Notes: generated from the sequence alone by a model not told the origin. 64,000 nucleotides of DNA from CAYPNF01 sp964411985 (GCA_964411985.1 CAYPNF010000026.1:1-64000), one strand, 5' to 3'; positions 18,605 to 27,874 are shown, counted from the first letter of the stretch. Program-made: numbers and translations.

Positions 18605-19540
18605 GTGAACAAAGACCATTCCGATTTGGACGACGTTTCGTATTTCCGTTTTACTGCTCGTCAGGAACTGGAAAAGGCGTTTCACACGCTTAAGGGGATT
18701 GTGACAGGGCTTACACTCGACGGAAAGCTCGAACCTACCGAGATTCAGGAACTTAAGGACTGGTGCGCGGAACATCCCCAACTAAAGAATCGAAATCCGT
18801 TCTGTGAGGTTATCTCAAGGATTGATGCTGTGCTCAGCGACGGGATCGTGACTTCCGAGGAGGCCAAAGACCTGCTGTGGGTATGTTCAAATATCACTGA
18901 AGAGAACCCCTACTTCGACGCTGTTACAGCTGATATTCAGATTTTGCAGGGAGTCCTACATGGGGTCATCGCCGATGGGAAGATTGACAAAGAGGAATTG
19001 ACACGCTTGGGGGATTGGATGAGCCAGAGCGAACACCTCAGGGGTTGCTATCCCTATGATGAGTTGGATGCGCTCTTGACCTCAGTGTTGAAAGACGGAA
19101 CGATCGACGAACGAGAGCACGAGGCCTTGCTGCGCTTCTTCAAATCCTTTGTCTGTCCTTCCTTGGCAAATCGAGTCCGGCAAGTGGGTCAGCCTACTCT
19201 TTCTACGAAAGAGCTTACGCTCCCCGGGATCTGTGCGGTGTGCCCTTCGATTGAATTTCCTGATCATCACTTCTGCATCACCGGGTTCTCATGCAAAGGA
19301 AAGAAAAGCGTCTTCGCAACTTCCGTCGAAAGGCTCGGGGGAGTTTATGTGGACGATGTGCCAGCCCACCTAGACTACTTGGTCGTAGGGGCGATGGGCA
19401 ATCCTGCTTGGGCGTTTTCGTGCTATGGCAGAAAGGTCGAGGCTGCAACCAGGCTCCGAAAACAAGGTAAACGGCTGCTAATCGTCCATGAGAACGACTT
19501 TTGGGACGCTATTGAGGATGTGAAGGCTGGCATTGCATAG
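18605..19540 (+). CDS. BRCT-domain protein with TerB/EF-hand-like N-terminal repeats
   Basis: A 311-residue cytoplasmic protein. Residues about 15-190 contain four helical units, each with an acidic DG loop (TLDGKLEPTEIQEL, LSDGIVTSEEAKDL, IADGKIDKEELTRL, LKDGTIDEREHEAL), resembling TerB-like or EF-hand-like repeats. The C-terminus (about 225-308) is a BRCT domain like that of NAD-dependent DNA ligase: FCITGF, LGGVYVDDVPAHLDYLVVG, KVEAATRLRKQGKRLLIVHENDFW. BRCT domains bind phosphoproteins or DNA ends. The start is GTG at 18605; no in-frame ATG lies near. It is followed 13 nt later by a DEDDh exonuclease, so the two probably act together on DNA. Divergent from the Sel1-repeat gene. Confidence 0.8.
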   Translation: MNKDHSDLDDVSYFRFTARQELEKAFHTLKGIVTGLTLDGKLEPTEIQELKDWCAEHPQLKNRNPFCEVISRIDAVLSDGIVTSEEAKDLLWVCSNITEENPYFDAVTADIQILQGVLHGVIADGKIDKEELTRLGDWMSQSEHLRGCYPYDELDALLTSVLKDGTIDEREHEALLRFFKSFVCPSLANRVRQVGQPTLSTKELTLPGICAVCPSIEFPDHHFCITGFSCKGKKSVFATSVERLGGVYVDDVPAHLDYLVVGAMGNPAWAFSCYGRKVEAATRLRKQGKRLLIVHENDFWDAIEDVKAGIA

Positions 19541-19553
19541 GGCTGCAGCACTT

Positions 19554-20159
19554 ATGAAACACCGCACGCGCTGGGTGCTCATCGACACGGAGACCGATGG
19601 TCTCTACGAGCCAATACACGTCGTTGAACTGGCTGCACAGTTGATGGAAGGCTGGGATCCTATTGGCCAACCTTTCCGGATGCTCCTGAACCATGGAGTG
19701 CCGATTCCTCCGGAAGCCTTCGCTATACATGGCTATTCACAAGAGCACCTCCGGAAGCACGGTTCCGATCCACGCCAAGTGTACGGTGCTTTCAGGGATT
19801 ACGCACTTGATTGTCCCTTGGTCGCTCACAACCTGAGCTACGACTGGAATCGCTGCCTTGTGCCGGAGTGGACGAGGCTTGGTCTGCCGCAGATCGGCCA
19901 GCGAGGTTTCTGCGCGATGATGCTGGCTCGTCGCCTGGTGACCGACACAAAAAGCTATCGGCTTGATGCGCTCAAGCACCGCTTCCAGTTGGCCCAGAGT
20001 CAAAGCCACCAGGCATTGAATGATGTCATGACGACGGTCGAATTGTTCCAGAAGGTGTACCGCCCTCGGCTGGAGCCAGTTGGCCTGGATACATTTGGTC
20101 AGGTCGCGGCTTTCGCTAGACGCACCCCTGTGGCAAAGTGTCGGGATCTTGTTCAGTGA
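19554..20159 (+). CDS. DnaQ-like DEDDh 3'-5' exonuclease
   Basis: A 201-residue exonuclease of the PolIII-epsilon/DnaQ superfamily. ExoI is LIDTETDG (D11, E13), ExoII lies in PLVAHNLSYDWN, and ExoIII is SHQALNDV, with the His and Asp of the DEDDh class. It is a stand-alone nuclease without a polymerase or helicase domain. It follows the BRCT protein at 13 nt, suggesting one transcript and a shared role in DNA repair, end processing or defence. The ATG at 19554 is chosen over a TTG at 19533 that overlaps the previous stop. Confidence 0.87.
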   Translation: MKHRTRWVLIDTETDGLYEPIHVVELAAQLMEGWDPIGQPFRMLLNHGVPIPPEAFAIHGYSQEHLRKHGSDPRQVYGAFRDYALDCPLVAHNLSYDWNRCLVPEWTRLGLPQIGQRGFCAMMLARRLVTDTKSYRLDALKHRFQLAQSQSHQALNDVMTTVELFQKVYRPRLEPVGLDTFGQVAAFARRTPVAKCRDLVQ

Positions 20160-20375
20160 GATCGGATGGAGGCGGCCTGCATTACCCTCCACCCTTTCGC
20201 CACAGGGCCAGGAAAAGGCAGAGAATCCGGACGATCTCTCGAAGCGATTAGGTGAACCGCCAGCCGGTATCGCTGCAGCACGCCCACGCAACCTCATCGG
20301 CCTTCGTTGCGGTGGAAAACGAGCCTTGAACACCAAAGCGCTTCTGGTTAGAACCGCACCCGGCTTTGCTAACGA
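20160..20375. other. Intergenic stretch without recognised gene
   Basis: About 216 bases between the exonuclease stop and the propeller gene start. Short open frames exist on both strands, but none has a start signal or recognisable protein character. No hairpin terminator or tRNA was identified. Confidence 0.5.
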
Positions 20376-23366
20376 ATGCACTCAGATCGTTCTGCGTCAC
20401 TTTGCCTGTCACTTCAAGGCTGCCTCGCTTCGGCGATTTGCGCGGGTTTAACTCTTGGTTTTCCGCTAGCCACTGTACGCTGCCTCGAGGAGGCACAGCC
20501 CGTCGCTCCCGAGTCAGGACGCAAGCTCGAACACCGCACCTCTTGGGTGGGCAATACCTTTGGGAAAGGTGGGGAAACTTGGGTGCAGAATTGGATCAAC
20601 GATATCGCGGTCTCTCCGGACGGTACTGTGTATACCAACACGGAGTGGGACGAGGCCGGGCGGGATGCCGGAGTGTACCGAGATGGCAGCTGCCTTGCTA
20701 ATCCGGGGTTTACGCATGGCTGGGGTCACACGGGAGGGCGGGCCGTAGCCGTCAGCAAGCAGTACCTTTTTCTAGCCCAGGCTCGGAACAGCGAAGGAGG
20801 CCATCTCACCAAGATCTCCTCCGAAGCATGGCCTCCAGCGGACAAGATCTGGTGGGGTATCAGCCGGCGGCGGATCGCGCAGCCGGACCAGGGCGCGCCC
20901 TTCGAGGGCGGTCGGGGAGATGCGGAGCACCAGCCTCGGAAGGCGTTCCTCGTGGTCAACGAGACCGGTCTGCAGCAAAAGGCGCCGATTGCCGGTCTGG
21001 CCGTCAGTACCTCGGGCCGTCTTTACGCCAGCAATCCGTCCAAGGGGACAATCGAGGTGTTCGATGTCGAAACGATGAAGCAACTCGGCGCTTGGGCCTG
21101 CCCCGGAGCCGGCAAACTGGCTGCTGACAAACAGGACCATCTTTGGGTGATCACCAGCTCCCCGGAGCATCCCGCCCGCGTCTTATGTTTTGACGAGAAA
21201 GGGGTGCGGCTGCCGCAGGAGATTTCCGACATCGAAAGTCCCGGCGACCTTGCTTTTGACAATGACGGCAGCCTGGTGGTGGGTGAGAACGGCCGTGATC
21301 TCCAAGTTCGGTTCTATACGGATCTGGACACCCGGCCGCGTCTGTTGAAGACCTTCGGTGTTCGGGGTGGCGTCCTGGCCGATCGCGCGGGCGAAATACG
21401 CGACGACAAGTTGACCGGGGCGGAAGGCGTGGGTGTGGACGCAGCGGGCAATCTCTATGTCGCTTCAAACTGCTTTGGGGACGGAACGGATCTTCGATGC
21501 TTCAGTCCGGAAGGCAAGTTGCGCTGGCAGTTGGCGTGTCACACTTTGACGGAGTGCGCCGCAGCGGTGGGCAAGGATCTGGGCGACGTCTTTCTCGGCC
21601 AGCAGCACTACGTGATGAACTGGAACCTGGCCAAGCCCGGGACGGAATGGTCTTGGAAGGGCTTCACGCGGGATCCCCACCGCTATCCGGACGACCCACG
21701 CAACGTCTGGAACCCCTGCAATGTATGGCCGCGCGAACTGAATGGACGGCGGTTTCTGTTCATGTCCGATATGTACGCCTCACGGCTGGCGGTATTTCGC
21801 ACGACGGATCAGGACGAGATTGCCGTGCCGTGTGGTTACCTGACTGCGGTTGCGCACCCGGAGTGGCCCAAGAGTGTGCGTCCCAAGGCGGAGGCGGAAT
21901 TCTTCTGGTTGGATAACAGCGGGGACGGTGCGGTGCAGGCGGAGGAGTTGCTGCAGGATCGTGAGCCGAAGCCGCTTCACGATCTCTGGGGCTGGAGCGT
22001 GGACGCGCAAGGGGGAATTTGGCAGGCTTATGGCGAGCGCTGGATTCGACACTTCCCCTTGATGGAAATCACTCCTTCCGGAGTTCCCCGGTGGGCCTTC
22101 GAGAGCGCCCGCACCTTCCCTGTGCCAGGCCCTTTTCATCACCTTCAGCGCGCCGAGTATTTGCCAAGCAGCGACACTCTCATCGTTGGCGGTTACACTC
22201 TCGCCCGTCCGCGCGGCCAGGATTGGGGTCAGACCGGCTCGACCCTGGCGCGGTACGACCACTGGATCCAATCGGGCGGGCAGGAAAGACCTACGTGGGT
22301 TGTCGATTTGCCCTACGAAAACGGCAAGATCATGGCTCGTGCGATCAGTGTGGCAGGCGACTATGTTTTCGTTGGCTACCAGGCCAACTGTGAAGTGCGC
22401 GTTTACCATCTCCAGAGCGGGGCCTACATGGGCTATCTGAAGGCGGGGCCGGAGGTGAACGGAGTCAACGGCTGGATTGATATCGCCTACGGGATTTCGG
22501 CGCACCAGAAGCCCGACGGGGAGTACGTGGTGTTCTGCGAAGAGGTCATGTGGGGGAAAGTGATGGTGTTTCGCTGGAGGCCTGATCACGAACCGCCCAA
22601 AGTAAGCCTGCTCGAACCTTCAGCCGATGCGACGATCGAACCGGGCGCGACCTTAGCCATTGCGGCCAGGGTTCAAGATGCGAAAGCCGCGATCCGGAAA
22701 GTCACCTTCTTTTCGGGTGGTCGACGGATCGGCGAGGTCGGTACACCACCCTACGCCATCACCTGGGTCAACGTCCCTTTCGGCCAGCACACTGTCAAAG
22801 CTGTGGCCTATGATGAAAAGGGTGCGGAAACGCCCTCAGCAACCAAAGTCATTTCCTGCGGTCCGGTGGGCACGCTCAGAGTGGACTGGGATCCCAACAT
22901 CCATGGTTTCTGGCAGCTGAGTGGCCCCACCCATGGCACGGATCGCCTTAAGGAACCGAGGGAATTGGGGCTGGGGTTGGACGGGGAGTGGCTGCTGCAG
23001 TTTGCCGGCGGCGGCGACGTGCGGCTTCGGATGCAGGGAGGTGTCCCCTCCTTGCAGAATCCTCAGGAAGTGGGTGTCATCCTAGGCTTTCCGAACCGCC
23101 TGGTTTTCAAGACGGCCGAGCTCGTGATTGATCCCGGCGGATTCGGTTTCTGGACGCAGTTGGCGGCATGCGAGAACGAACGCATGCGGGGTGTCCGCAG
23201 GCTGCGCGTGGTGCCCGGTCCTGGTTTCCTGCTGCAGTTGGGCGAGGGAAGAGAAGTGACATTTGGGGTTGGATCCGATGGACGGGTCCTTCTGCCAAAA
23301 GAGGAGAGCCGATTTGAGGCTGCCGGGAACGTTCTCCGATGGCGTGGGGGACCGGGCTTACCATGA
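20376..23366 (+). CDS. Large secreted NHL/SMP-30-like beta-propeller protein with Ig-like domain
   Basis: A 996-residue exported protein. The N-terminal hydrophobic region (about 7-35) is a probable, slightly atypical signal peptide. Residues about 55-720 carry propeller-type repeats (NDIAVSPDGTVYTNTEWDE, IAGLAVSTSGRLYASNPSKG, GDLAFDNDGSLVVGENGRD, VGVDAAGNLYVASNCFGDG). An acidic segment LDNSGDGAVQAEEL near 510 resembles an EF-hand or dockerin-like calcium loop. Residues about 740-840 form an Ig-like domain (PKVSLLEPSADATIEPGATL, VNVPFGQHTVKAVAYDEKGA). The stop overlaps the start of the next gene (ATGA), so the two are probably cotranslated. Function unknown; carbohydrate binding or processing is possible. 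Confidence 0.72.
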   Translation: MHSDRSASLCLSLQGCLASAICAGLTLGFPLATVRCLEEAQPVAPESGRKLEHRTSWVGNTFGKGGETWVQNWINDIAVSPDGTVYTNTEWDEAGRDAGVYRDGSCLANPGFTHGWGHTGGRAVAVSKQYLFLAQARNSEGGHLTKISSEAWPPADKIWWGISRRRIAQPDQGAPFEGGRGDAEHQPRKAFLVVNETGLQQKAPIAGLAVSTSGRLYASNPSKGTIEVFDVETMKQLGAWACPGAGKLAADKQDHLWVITSSPEHPARVLCFDEKGVRLPQEISDIESPGDLAFDNDGSLVVGENGRDLQVRFYTDLDTRPRLLKTFGVRGGVLADRAGEIRDDKLTGAEGVGVDAAGNLYVASNCFGDGTDLRCFSPEGKLRWQLACHTLTECAAAVGKDLGDVFLGQQHYVMNWNLAKPGTEWSWKGFTRDPHRYPDDPRNVWNPCNVWPRELNGRRFLFMSDMYASRLAVFRTTDQDEIAVPCGYLTAVAHPEWPKSVRPKAEAEFFWLDNSGDGAVQAEELLQDREPKPLHDLWGWSVDAQGGIWQAYGERWIRHFPLMEITPSGVPRWAFESARTFPVPGPFHHLQRAEYLPSSDTLIVGGYTLARPRGQDWGQTGSTLARYDHWIQSGGQERPTWVVDLPYENGKIMARAISVAGDYVFVGYQANCEVRVYHLQSGAYMGYLKAGPEVNGVNGWIDIAYGISAHQKPDGEYVVFCEEVMWGKVMVFRWRPDHEPPKVSLLEPSADATIEPGATLAIAARVQDAKAAIRKVTFFSGGRRIGEVGTPPYAITWVNVPFGQHTVKAVAYDEKGAETPSATKVISCGPVGTLRVDWDPNIHGFWQLSGPTHGTDRLKEPRELGLGLDGEWLLQFAGGGDVRLRMQGGVPSLQNPQEVGVILGFPNRLVFKTAELVIDPGGFGFWTQLAACENERMRGVRRLRVVPGPGFLLQLGEGREVTFGVGSDGRVLLPKEESRFEAAGNVLRWRGGPGLP

Positions 23367-25168
23367 ACCGACGCCGTTTTCTTGGGGTAAGCACCTTGGG
23401 GATGGCTGCGATGGCTGTTCCCCCAAAGGAAGTCCTGGCACGTCCGCCCAAGGGGCACTTTCAGCTCGCTTTGGCAGGATTGCCACGCCATGTCGGGGCG
23501 GAGGAGTTGGGGACCCACTTGAAGCGGTTCCGGCAGCACGGTTATACAGGCATCTGGATCGAGAACGACTACTTGCGCTGGAGCTGGGATCCGGATCCCG
23601 ACCAGGGGTTTGGAGGCAACTGGCGCCTGCTGAACCTCTTTGACTTTACCCTCAGCCGCGAACGAGACCGGTACGCGTCCTACCTTCGTGTCCTGGACCG
23701 GCTCTGTGCCCGGTGGGACTTGGATATCTACGCCTCCTTCTGGTTGCCCAAGCTGAATGCGGAGTTGATGGACCACCTCCGCCGCAACCTTCCGGCTGGC
23801 CTTGGCAAGACCCGCCATGAAGGGCAGCCCTGCACCACTTTCTGCACTTGCGCCTCAGGGCCTGGTTTGAGGTTGCTGGCGCAGATGGTGGAACAGTTCC
23901 TGCGCGACTTCCCCCGGGTGCGGGGCCTGAAGATTTCGACGGAAGACAACGCTTCCTACATCTGCGACGAGACCTGTCCTAATGCACATGGCGCATCCCA
24001 GGCTTCCAACGCGGCCAATCTCTTCGAAACGGTCCAGAAATCCATGCTGCGGGCGCGCCCGGACGCTCATTTGCTGCTCTATCCCTGGTTCTGGAAACCG
24101 GGTTGGGACCAGGAGATCTTCCAACGCCTACAACCGGGCTTCCTGGTCGTCACCAAGATGGAAACCGGCAGTCGACAGTCTCTTCCGGGCGAGCCAGAAG
24201 GGGAACCCCTCTTTGACTCCTCCATCATCTCCGGGGTCCCTGGTCCAGGATTTCTCGATTGGGTGAGGAGAGTTGGCCCGGAACGCATTATCGACATGGT
24301 TTCGGTCGGCACTGGCATCGACGATTTCTTCCTTCCCTCACCGCCCTACCCGGGGCGCTTGCATCGGCGGTTCAAGACCCTGGCCGAACATGGAGTGACG
24401 CGTTTTCTCGATTTCGAGTGTGGCGGACATCAACCGGGAGCGAATGAGGAAGCGGTCGCTGTTTTTCATGCGCAGCCTGACCTGTCGGAGCCGGCATTTC
24501 TGGAAGTGGTCGCGCGGCGCCTCTATAGGAAGAAGCCTAGCCGTGCTTGTGCCATCCGCGGTTGGCAAGAATTCGACCGGGGATTTGGTTGTCTCCCGAT
24601 TGGTTTGAGTGATACCGGCTGCCCCGGCTATTCCGGTCGGATCGGATTCGCTTGGTCCATGTGCATTGCCACACCGATCGTCCGTGAGGCTTTCGGGGAT
24701 GTGGACCAGGGCCATGCTCGCCATTGGTTTTCTCCCTATAACTTCTTTAACCGAAGCCTGGCTGCGCGTCTGGAAACCCACTTCACCCGTGCCCTGCAGG
24801 CATGGGAGGAAGCAAGTCGAAGCTTGAGCCAAGCCGATGCTGCTGAGGGAGGGACGGCTGCCAGTTCCCGGGAACGTTTAGTCGCTCAAGCTCACGTTTT
24901 GAGCCTGCGATCCGTTCTCCATTGGTGCCAAGCCGCCCAACGCGCTTCCAACGAGGCCGATGCAGGCAGCTTTGAAGACCTCCGCAGCCAGGAGATCGAA
25001 GTGACTCTCCAATTCCGCAAGTTGGTGCAGGAGCATCCCTGGCTTTGGGACAACAACTGCTGGCACCCACACCACACTCCCTGCAGCCAGCGGGGACTGG
25101 GCCTCGAGAAGAGCCCCTCCAGAAATGCATTCGACGCCAAGTTGAAAGTGATGGGCTGGCCTCACTGA
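23363..25168 (+). CDS. Tat-exported protein of unknown function, TIM-barrel glycosidase-like
   Basis: A 601-residue protein with a Tat signal (MNRRRFLGVSTLGMAAMAVP). The start is fixed at 23363 by that motif and the 4-base overlap with the previous stop. Segments such as HLKRFRQHGYTGIWIENDYLRW, LKISTEDNASYICDETC, AHLLLYPWFWKPGWDQEIF and GVTRFLDFECGGH suggest a TIM-barrel resembling glycoside hydrolases, with candidate acidic residues in STEDN and DFEC, but I cannot place it in a named family. A helical C-terminal region (about 470-570) follows. The tight linkage to the upstream propeller suggests a shared extracytoplasmic polysaccharide or glycoside substrate. Confidence 0.65.
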   Translation: MNRRRFLGVSTLGMAAMAVPPKEVLARPPKGHFQLALAGLPRHVGAEELGTHLKRFRQHGYTGIWIENDYLRWSWDPDPDQGFGGNWRLLNLFDFTLSRERDRYASYLRVLDRLCARWDLDIYASFWLPKLNAELMDHLRRNLPAGLGKTRHEGQPCTTFCTCASGPGLRLLAQMVEQFLRDFPRVRGLKISTEDNASYICDETCPNAHGASQASNAANLFETVQKSMLRARPDAHLLLYPWFWKPGWDQEIFQRLQPGFLVVTKMETGSRQSLPGEPEGEPLFDSSIISGVPGPGFLDWVRRVGPERIIDMVSVGTGIDDFFLPSPPYPGRLHRRFKTLAEHGVTRFLDFECGGHQPGANEEAVAVFHAQPDLSEPAFLEVVARRLYRKKPSRACAIRGWQEFDRGFGCLPIGLSDTGCPGYSGRIGFAWSMCIATPIVREAFGDVDQGHARHWFSPYNFFNRSLAARLETHFTRALQAWEEASRSLSQADAAEGGTAASSRERLVAQAHVLSLRSVLHWCQAAQRASNEADAGSFEDLRSQEIEVTLQFRKLVQEHPWLWDNNCWHPHHTPCSQRGLGLEKSPSRNAFDAKLKVMGWPH

Positions 25169-25280
25169 CTTGACTTGCTTTGCGGGCGAGGTTTAGTGTG
25201 CGTGCAGAATATTCCGGGTCGGATCCACGAGGTCGCAAAACCTGCCTGCGTGGAACGGATCAGGAGGGCAGGAGTGGAAT

Positions 25281-25766
25281 ATGTGTTTCGCGTTGTTTTT
25301 GGGTGCCAGAGTGCCGCCGCCGGTGCTTCCCCGATCCGGGAAGTGGGGGGATGGAATCGTCGGCACCCGGGCGCTGAACGAGTACAACTCGCCGGTCAAG
25401 GCGCACTTCACGCTGCCGCACGTCGTGTATGCGGAATCGGATCACGGTTGTGGTTGCGGCTTTCGACACATCTCCTACCAGAATGGATGGGGGGAGGACT
25501 ACTTCGCCTCGCTTCCTGATTACGATACGACCGATACCCAAAGGAACCACTTGGCGCTGGCGGAGTTTCTGCGCAAGCACTTCCAAGGCGAGGAATTCGT
25601 GGAGTTCTACGGTTGTTGGGAAGGCGATTTCGCTTTGCCGGAAATGGACCGGCGGGAGTTGACCCTGGATGACCTTGTCCAACCCGGTTTCCATTTTCAT
25701 CAACTGGGATACGGCCGGGTACGAAGAGAAAACCCCGCCAAACAGGGCGGGGTATTCGATTTGTAG
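25281..25766 (+). CDS. Small conserved hypothetical protein (MCFAL-type)
   Basis: A 161-residue soluble protein without signal peptide. It starts MCFALFLGARVPPP and contains DHGCGCGFRHISYQNG and VEFYGCWEGDFALPEMDRRE, which feel conserved (a Cys-x-Cys motif and a Gly-Cys-Trp motif), but no function is known to me. A good ribosome-binding sequence (aggag, 25270-25274) precedes the ATG by 6 nt and supports the start. The last codons overlap a GC-rich hairpin that probably ends transcription. Confidence 0.62.
   Translation: MCFALFLGARVPPPVLPRSGKWGDGIVGTRALNEYNSPVKAHFTLPHVVYAESDHGCGCGFRHISYQNGWGEDYFASLPDYDTTDTQRNHLALAEFLRKHFQGEEFVEFYGCWEGDFALPEMDRRELTLDDLVQPGFHFHQLGYGRVRRENPAKQGGVFDL
25732..25763 (+). 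terminator. GC-rich hairpin overlapping the 3' end of the MCFAL-type gene
   Basis: accccgcc (25732-25739) pairs perfectly with ggcggggt (25746-25753) around a 6-base loop, followed by attcgattt. The downstream tract is only moderately T-rich, and the stem lies inside the last codons of the gene. Likely an intrinsic terminator, since a new signal-peptide gene starts 70 bases further on. Confidence 0.55.
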
Positions 25767-25834
25767 GAACGATCTTTGCTTTTCTGAGAATCATTGTGCA
25801 ACAGGGTGCTGGGCGAGCGCAAGGAAGAACGGCG

Positions 25835-26806
25835 ATGAATACGGTGTCACGCAGACAATTTGTTTCGACTGCGGTCCAGACCGTCGCGGGGGCGAGTTTG
25901 GTGGGTTGGCCACCAGCTCTTCGGGCTGAGCCCAGATTTGCCGGAAGTAGTGCGAGCAACCTCGCGATGGTCGATACGCATACCCATTTCTACGATCCAC
26001 ACCGTGCCGAGGGTGTGCCTTGGCCCCCTCGCGACGAGAAGCAGTTGTACCGCACCGTGCTTCCGAAGGATTACCGCGCCTTGCCAGTTTCTCGACCTGT
26101 CACGGGTACCTTGGTGGTGGAGGCCAGTCCTTGGGTGGAGGATAATCAGTGGGTGCTGGATCTTGCCGCAAAGGACTCGTTTCTGGTCGGCCTGGTGGGA
26201 AACCTGCCCGTGGGGACGAAAGAGTTTGCCGGGCACCTGAAACGGTTTACCGCCAACCGCCTCTTTCGTGGCATCCGTATTCGCGACCGGAAACTGGATG
26301 GGACCCTCGCGGATTCAGTTTTCATCGGTGACCTCAAATTGCTTGCTCAACACGGCCTGTCTCTGGACTTGGTGGGGGGGATGGAAATCCTCGCCTATGC
26401 AGAGAGTGTGGCCAAGGAACTGCCAGATCTGCGCATTGTCATCGACCATTTGGCAGGCGTGAGGGTCGATGGCAAGGCACCCCCAGAAGATTGGACGAAG
26501 CGAATGCGGGCACTGGTGCGGCGACCGAATGTCTACTTCAAGCTGTCGGGCCTGGTGGAGGGAACCGGTCGCAGAGACGGTATGGCGCCACGGCAGGTGG
26601 AGTTCTACCGTCCGGTACTCGACGTCATGCGGGAGACGTTTGGGACAGAACGACTGATTTACGCCAGCAATTGGCCGGTGAGCGAACTCTTCGCCCCGCT
26701 GTCCACGGTGCAGGGCATCGTCACGGACTACTTCCAGAGCCACGGACGACAGGCGGAAGAACAGGTGTTTTCCCTGAGCGGGAAGGCTGCCTACCGATGG
26801 GTGTAG
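25835..26806 (+). CDS. Tat-exported amidohydrolase (Amidohydrolase_2 family)
   Basis: A 323-residue protein with a Tat-like signal (SRRQFVSTAVQTVAGASLVG, residues 5-24). The catalytic barrel begins with the metal-binding HxH motif in MVDTHTHFYDPHRAEGVPWPP. Later motifs are LVVEASPWVEDNQWVLDLA, FRGIRIRD, RIVIDHLAGVRVDG and YASNWPVSELF. In this family (TIM-barrel lactonases and decarboxylases such as L-fuconolactonase) the last motif is often SDWP; here it is SNWP. Known relatives hydrolyse sugar lactones, so a lactone substrate is plausible but unproved. The ATG at 25835 has an aaggaag ribosome site 5 nt upstream. Confidence 0.83.
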   Translation: MNTVSRRQFVSTAVQTVAGASLVGWPPALRAEPRFAGSSASNLAMVDTHTHFYDPHRAEGVPWPPRDEKQLYRTVLPKDYRALPVSRPVTGTLVVEASPWVEDNQWVLDLAAKDSFLVGLVGNLPVGTKEFAGHLKRFTANRLFRGIRIRDRKLDGTLADSVFIGDLKLLAQHGLSLDLVGGMEILAYAESVAKELPDLRIVIDHLAGVRVDGKAPPEDWTKRMRALVRRPNVYFKLSGLVEGTGRRDGMAPRQVEFYRPVLDVMRETFGTERLIYASNWPVSELFAPLSTVQGIVTDYFQSHGRQAEEQVFSLSGKAAYRWV

Positions 26807-26861
26807 TCTACTGAAGCGAATAAGCTTCAATGGCAAGCGGCTGTCCGCCAGGATCCCCGTG

Positions 26862-27752
26862 ATGATCTCGAGATGGGTTTCCAACCTGGTTTTGACCTTG
26901 GCCACATGGGCTTCTTTCGCCGCAGGGACCGCCGGTGATTCTTTTCCCGCCTTCCTTTACGCCGCCGAAGGAGCGGAGAAGATCATCCAGTATGGAACCA
27001 ACGGTAAAGCGGTCTGGGAATATCCAGCTGCGATGTCGCGCGACGCCTGGGTGTTGCCGAATCAGCACATCCTGTTCTGTTTCAATCTGGATTACGAGAG
27101 CTCCAAGCACACCAACCGCAGTGGGGTGATCGAGGTGACTCCGGAGAAGAAGGTGATATTTTCGTTCTCAACGACGGGCCAAGTATGGTCCTGCCAACGG
27201 ATGATGGATGGCAATACCCTGGTGGGAGCCGCCAGCCAGGGGAAGTTACTGGTGGTCAACCCGCAGGCCAAAGTCGTCAGAAGCTTCTCGGTGCTCAGCC
27301 CGGCAGGACATAGCTGCATGAGGAATGCGCGTCAGATCGCCAATGGCCATTTTCTGGTGGCCGAGGAGTCCGCTCACGCCGTGCGGGAGTATTCCCCCGA
27401 AGGAAGCCTGAAAAGGGAAATTCGAGTGTCGTTTGCGCCCTTCTCCGCAGTCCGCTTGAAAAATGGAAACACGGTCGTCTGTGGTCAACAGACCATCGTG
27501 GAGATTGCCCAGGATGGGAAGGCGCTGTGGTCTCTCAACGGAGGCGATTTTCCAGAGCTGGGCGTTCGGTGGTTTGCCGGCATCCAGGTTCTGCCCAACA
27601 AGAACCTTTTCGTGTGCAACGCAGGAGGCAAAGTGCCCTTCATCGAGGTCTCCCCGGAAAAACAGATCCTGTGGCAGAGTGCTGTCAACATGAGTTTTCC
27701 GCTTGGACACGGTGTTCAACGGCTTGACGTGGAGGGGGAACCCCAGAGGTAA
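26862..27752 (+). CDS. Secreted PQQ/NHL-like beta-propeller protein
   Basis: A 296-residue exported protein. The signal peptide spans MISRWVSNLVLTLATWASFAAG. The mature part consists of propeller blades (AEGAEKIIQYGTNGKAVWEYP, GVIEVTPEKKVIFSFSTTGQ, NARQIANGHFLVAEES, TIVEIAQDGKALWSLNGG), similar to PQQ-binding-like or arylsulfotransferase-like propellers, with no catalytic motif recognised. A GTG at 26859 directly before the ATG is an alternative start. It follows the amidohydrolase by 55 nt and may be cotranscribed. Confidence 0.7.
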   Translation: MISRWVSNLVLTLATWASFAAGTAGDSFPAFLYAAEGAEKIIQYGTNGKAVWEYPAAMSRDAWVLPNQHILFCFNLDYESSKHTNRSGVIEVTPEKKVIFSFSTTGQVWSCQRMMDGNTLVGAASQGKLLVVNPQAKVVRSFSVLSPAGHSCMRNARQIANGHFLVAEESAHAVREYSPEGSLKREIRVSFAPFSAVRLKNGNTVVCGQQTIVEIAQDGKALWSLNGGDFPELGVRWFAGIQVLPNKNLFVCNAGGKVPFIEVSPEKQILWQSAVNMSFPLGHGVQRLDVEGEPQR

Positions 27753-27845
27753 ACGTTTGGGAACCTCGGCAGTCCGCGCGCCTCGCTCGTGGCGCCAGAT
27801 CGACATCCAGACATCTGGACCTCTAGACACGAACCACTTTGTCAC

Positions 27846-27874
27846 TTGACTTCAGAGTTTATATCTACTAATGG
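27846..27874 (+). promoter_or_regulatory. Candidate sigma-70-type promoter upstream of tandem Hcp genes
   Basis: TTGACT at 27846-27851 and TAATGG at 27869-27874, spacing 17, inside an AT-rich pocket (27846-27900) that stands out in this GC-rich sequence. The -35 box is strong, the -10 weak. It lies about 70 nt before the first Hcp-like ATG. Confidence 0.35.
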
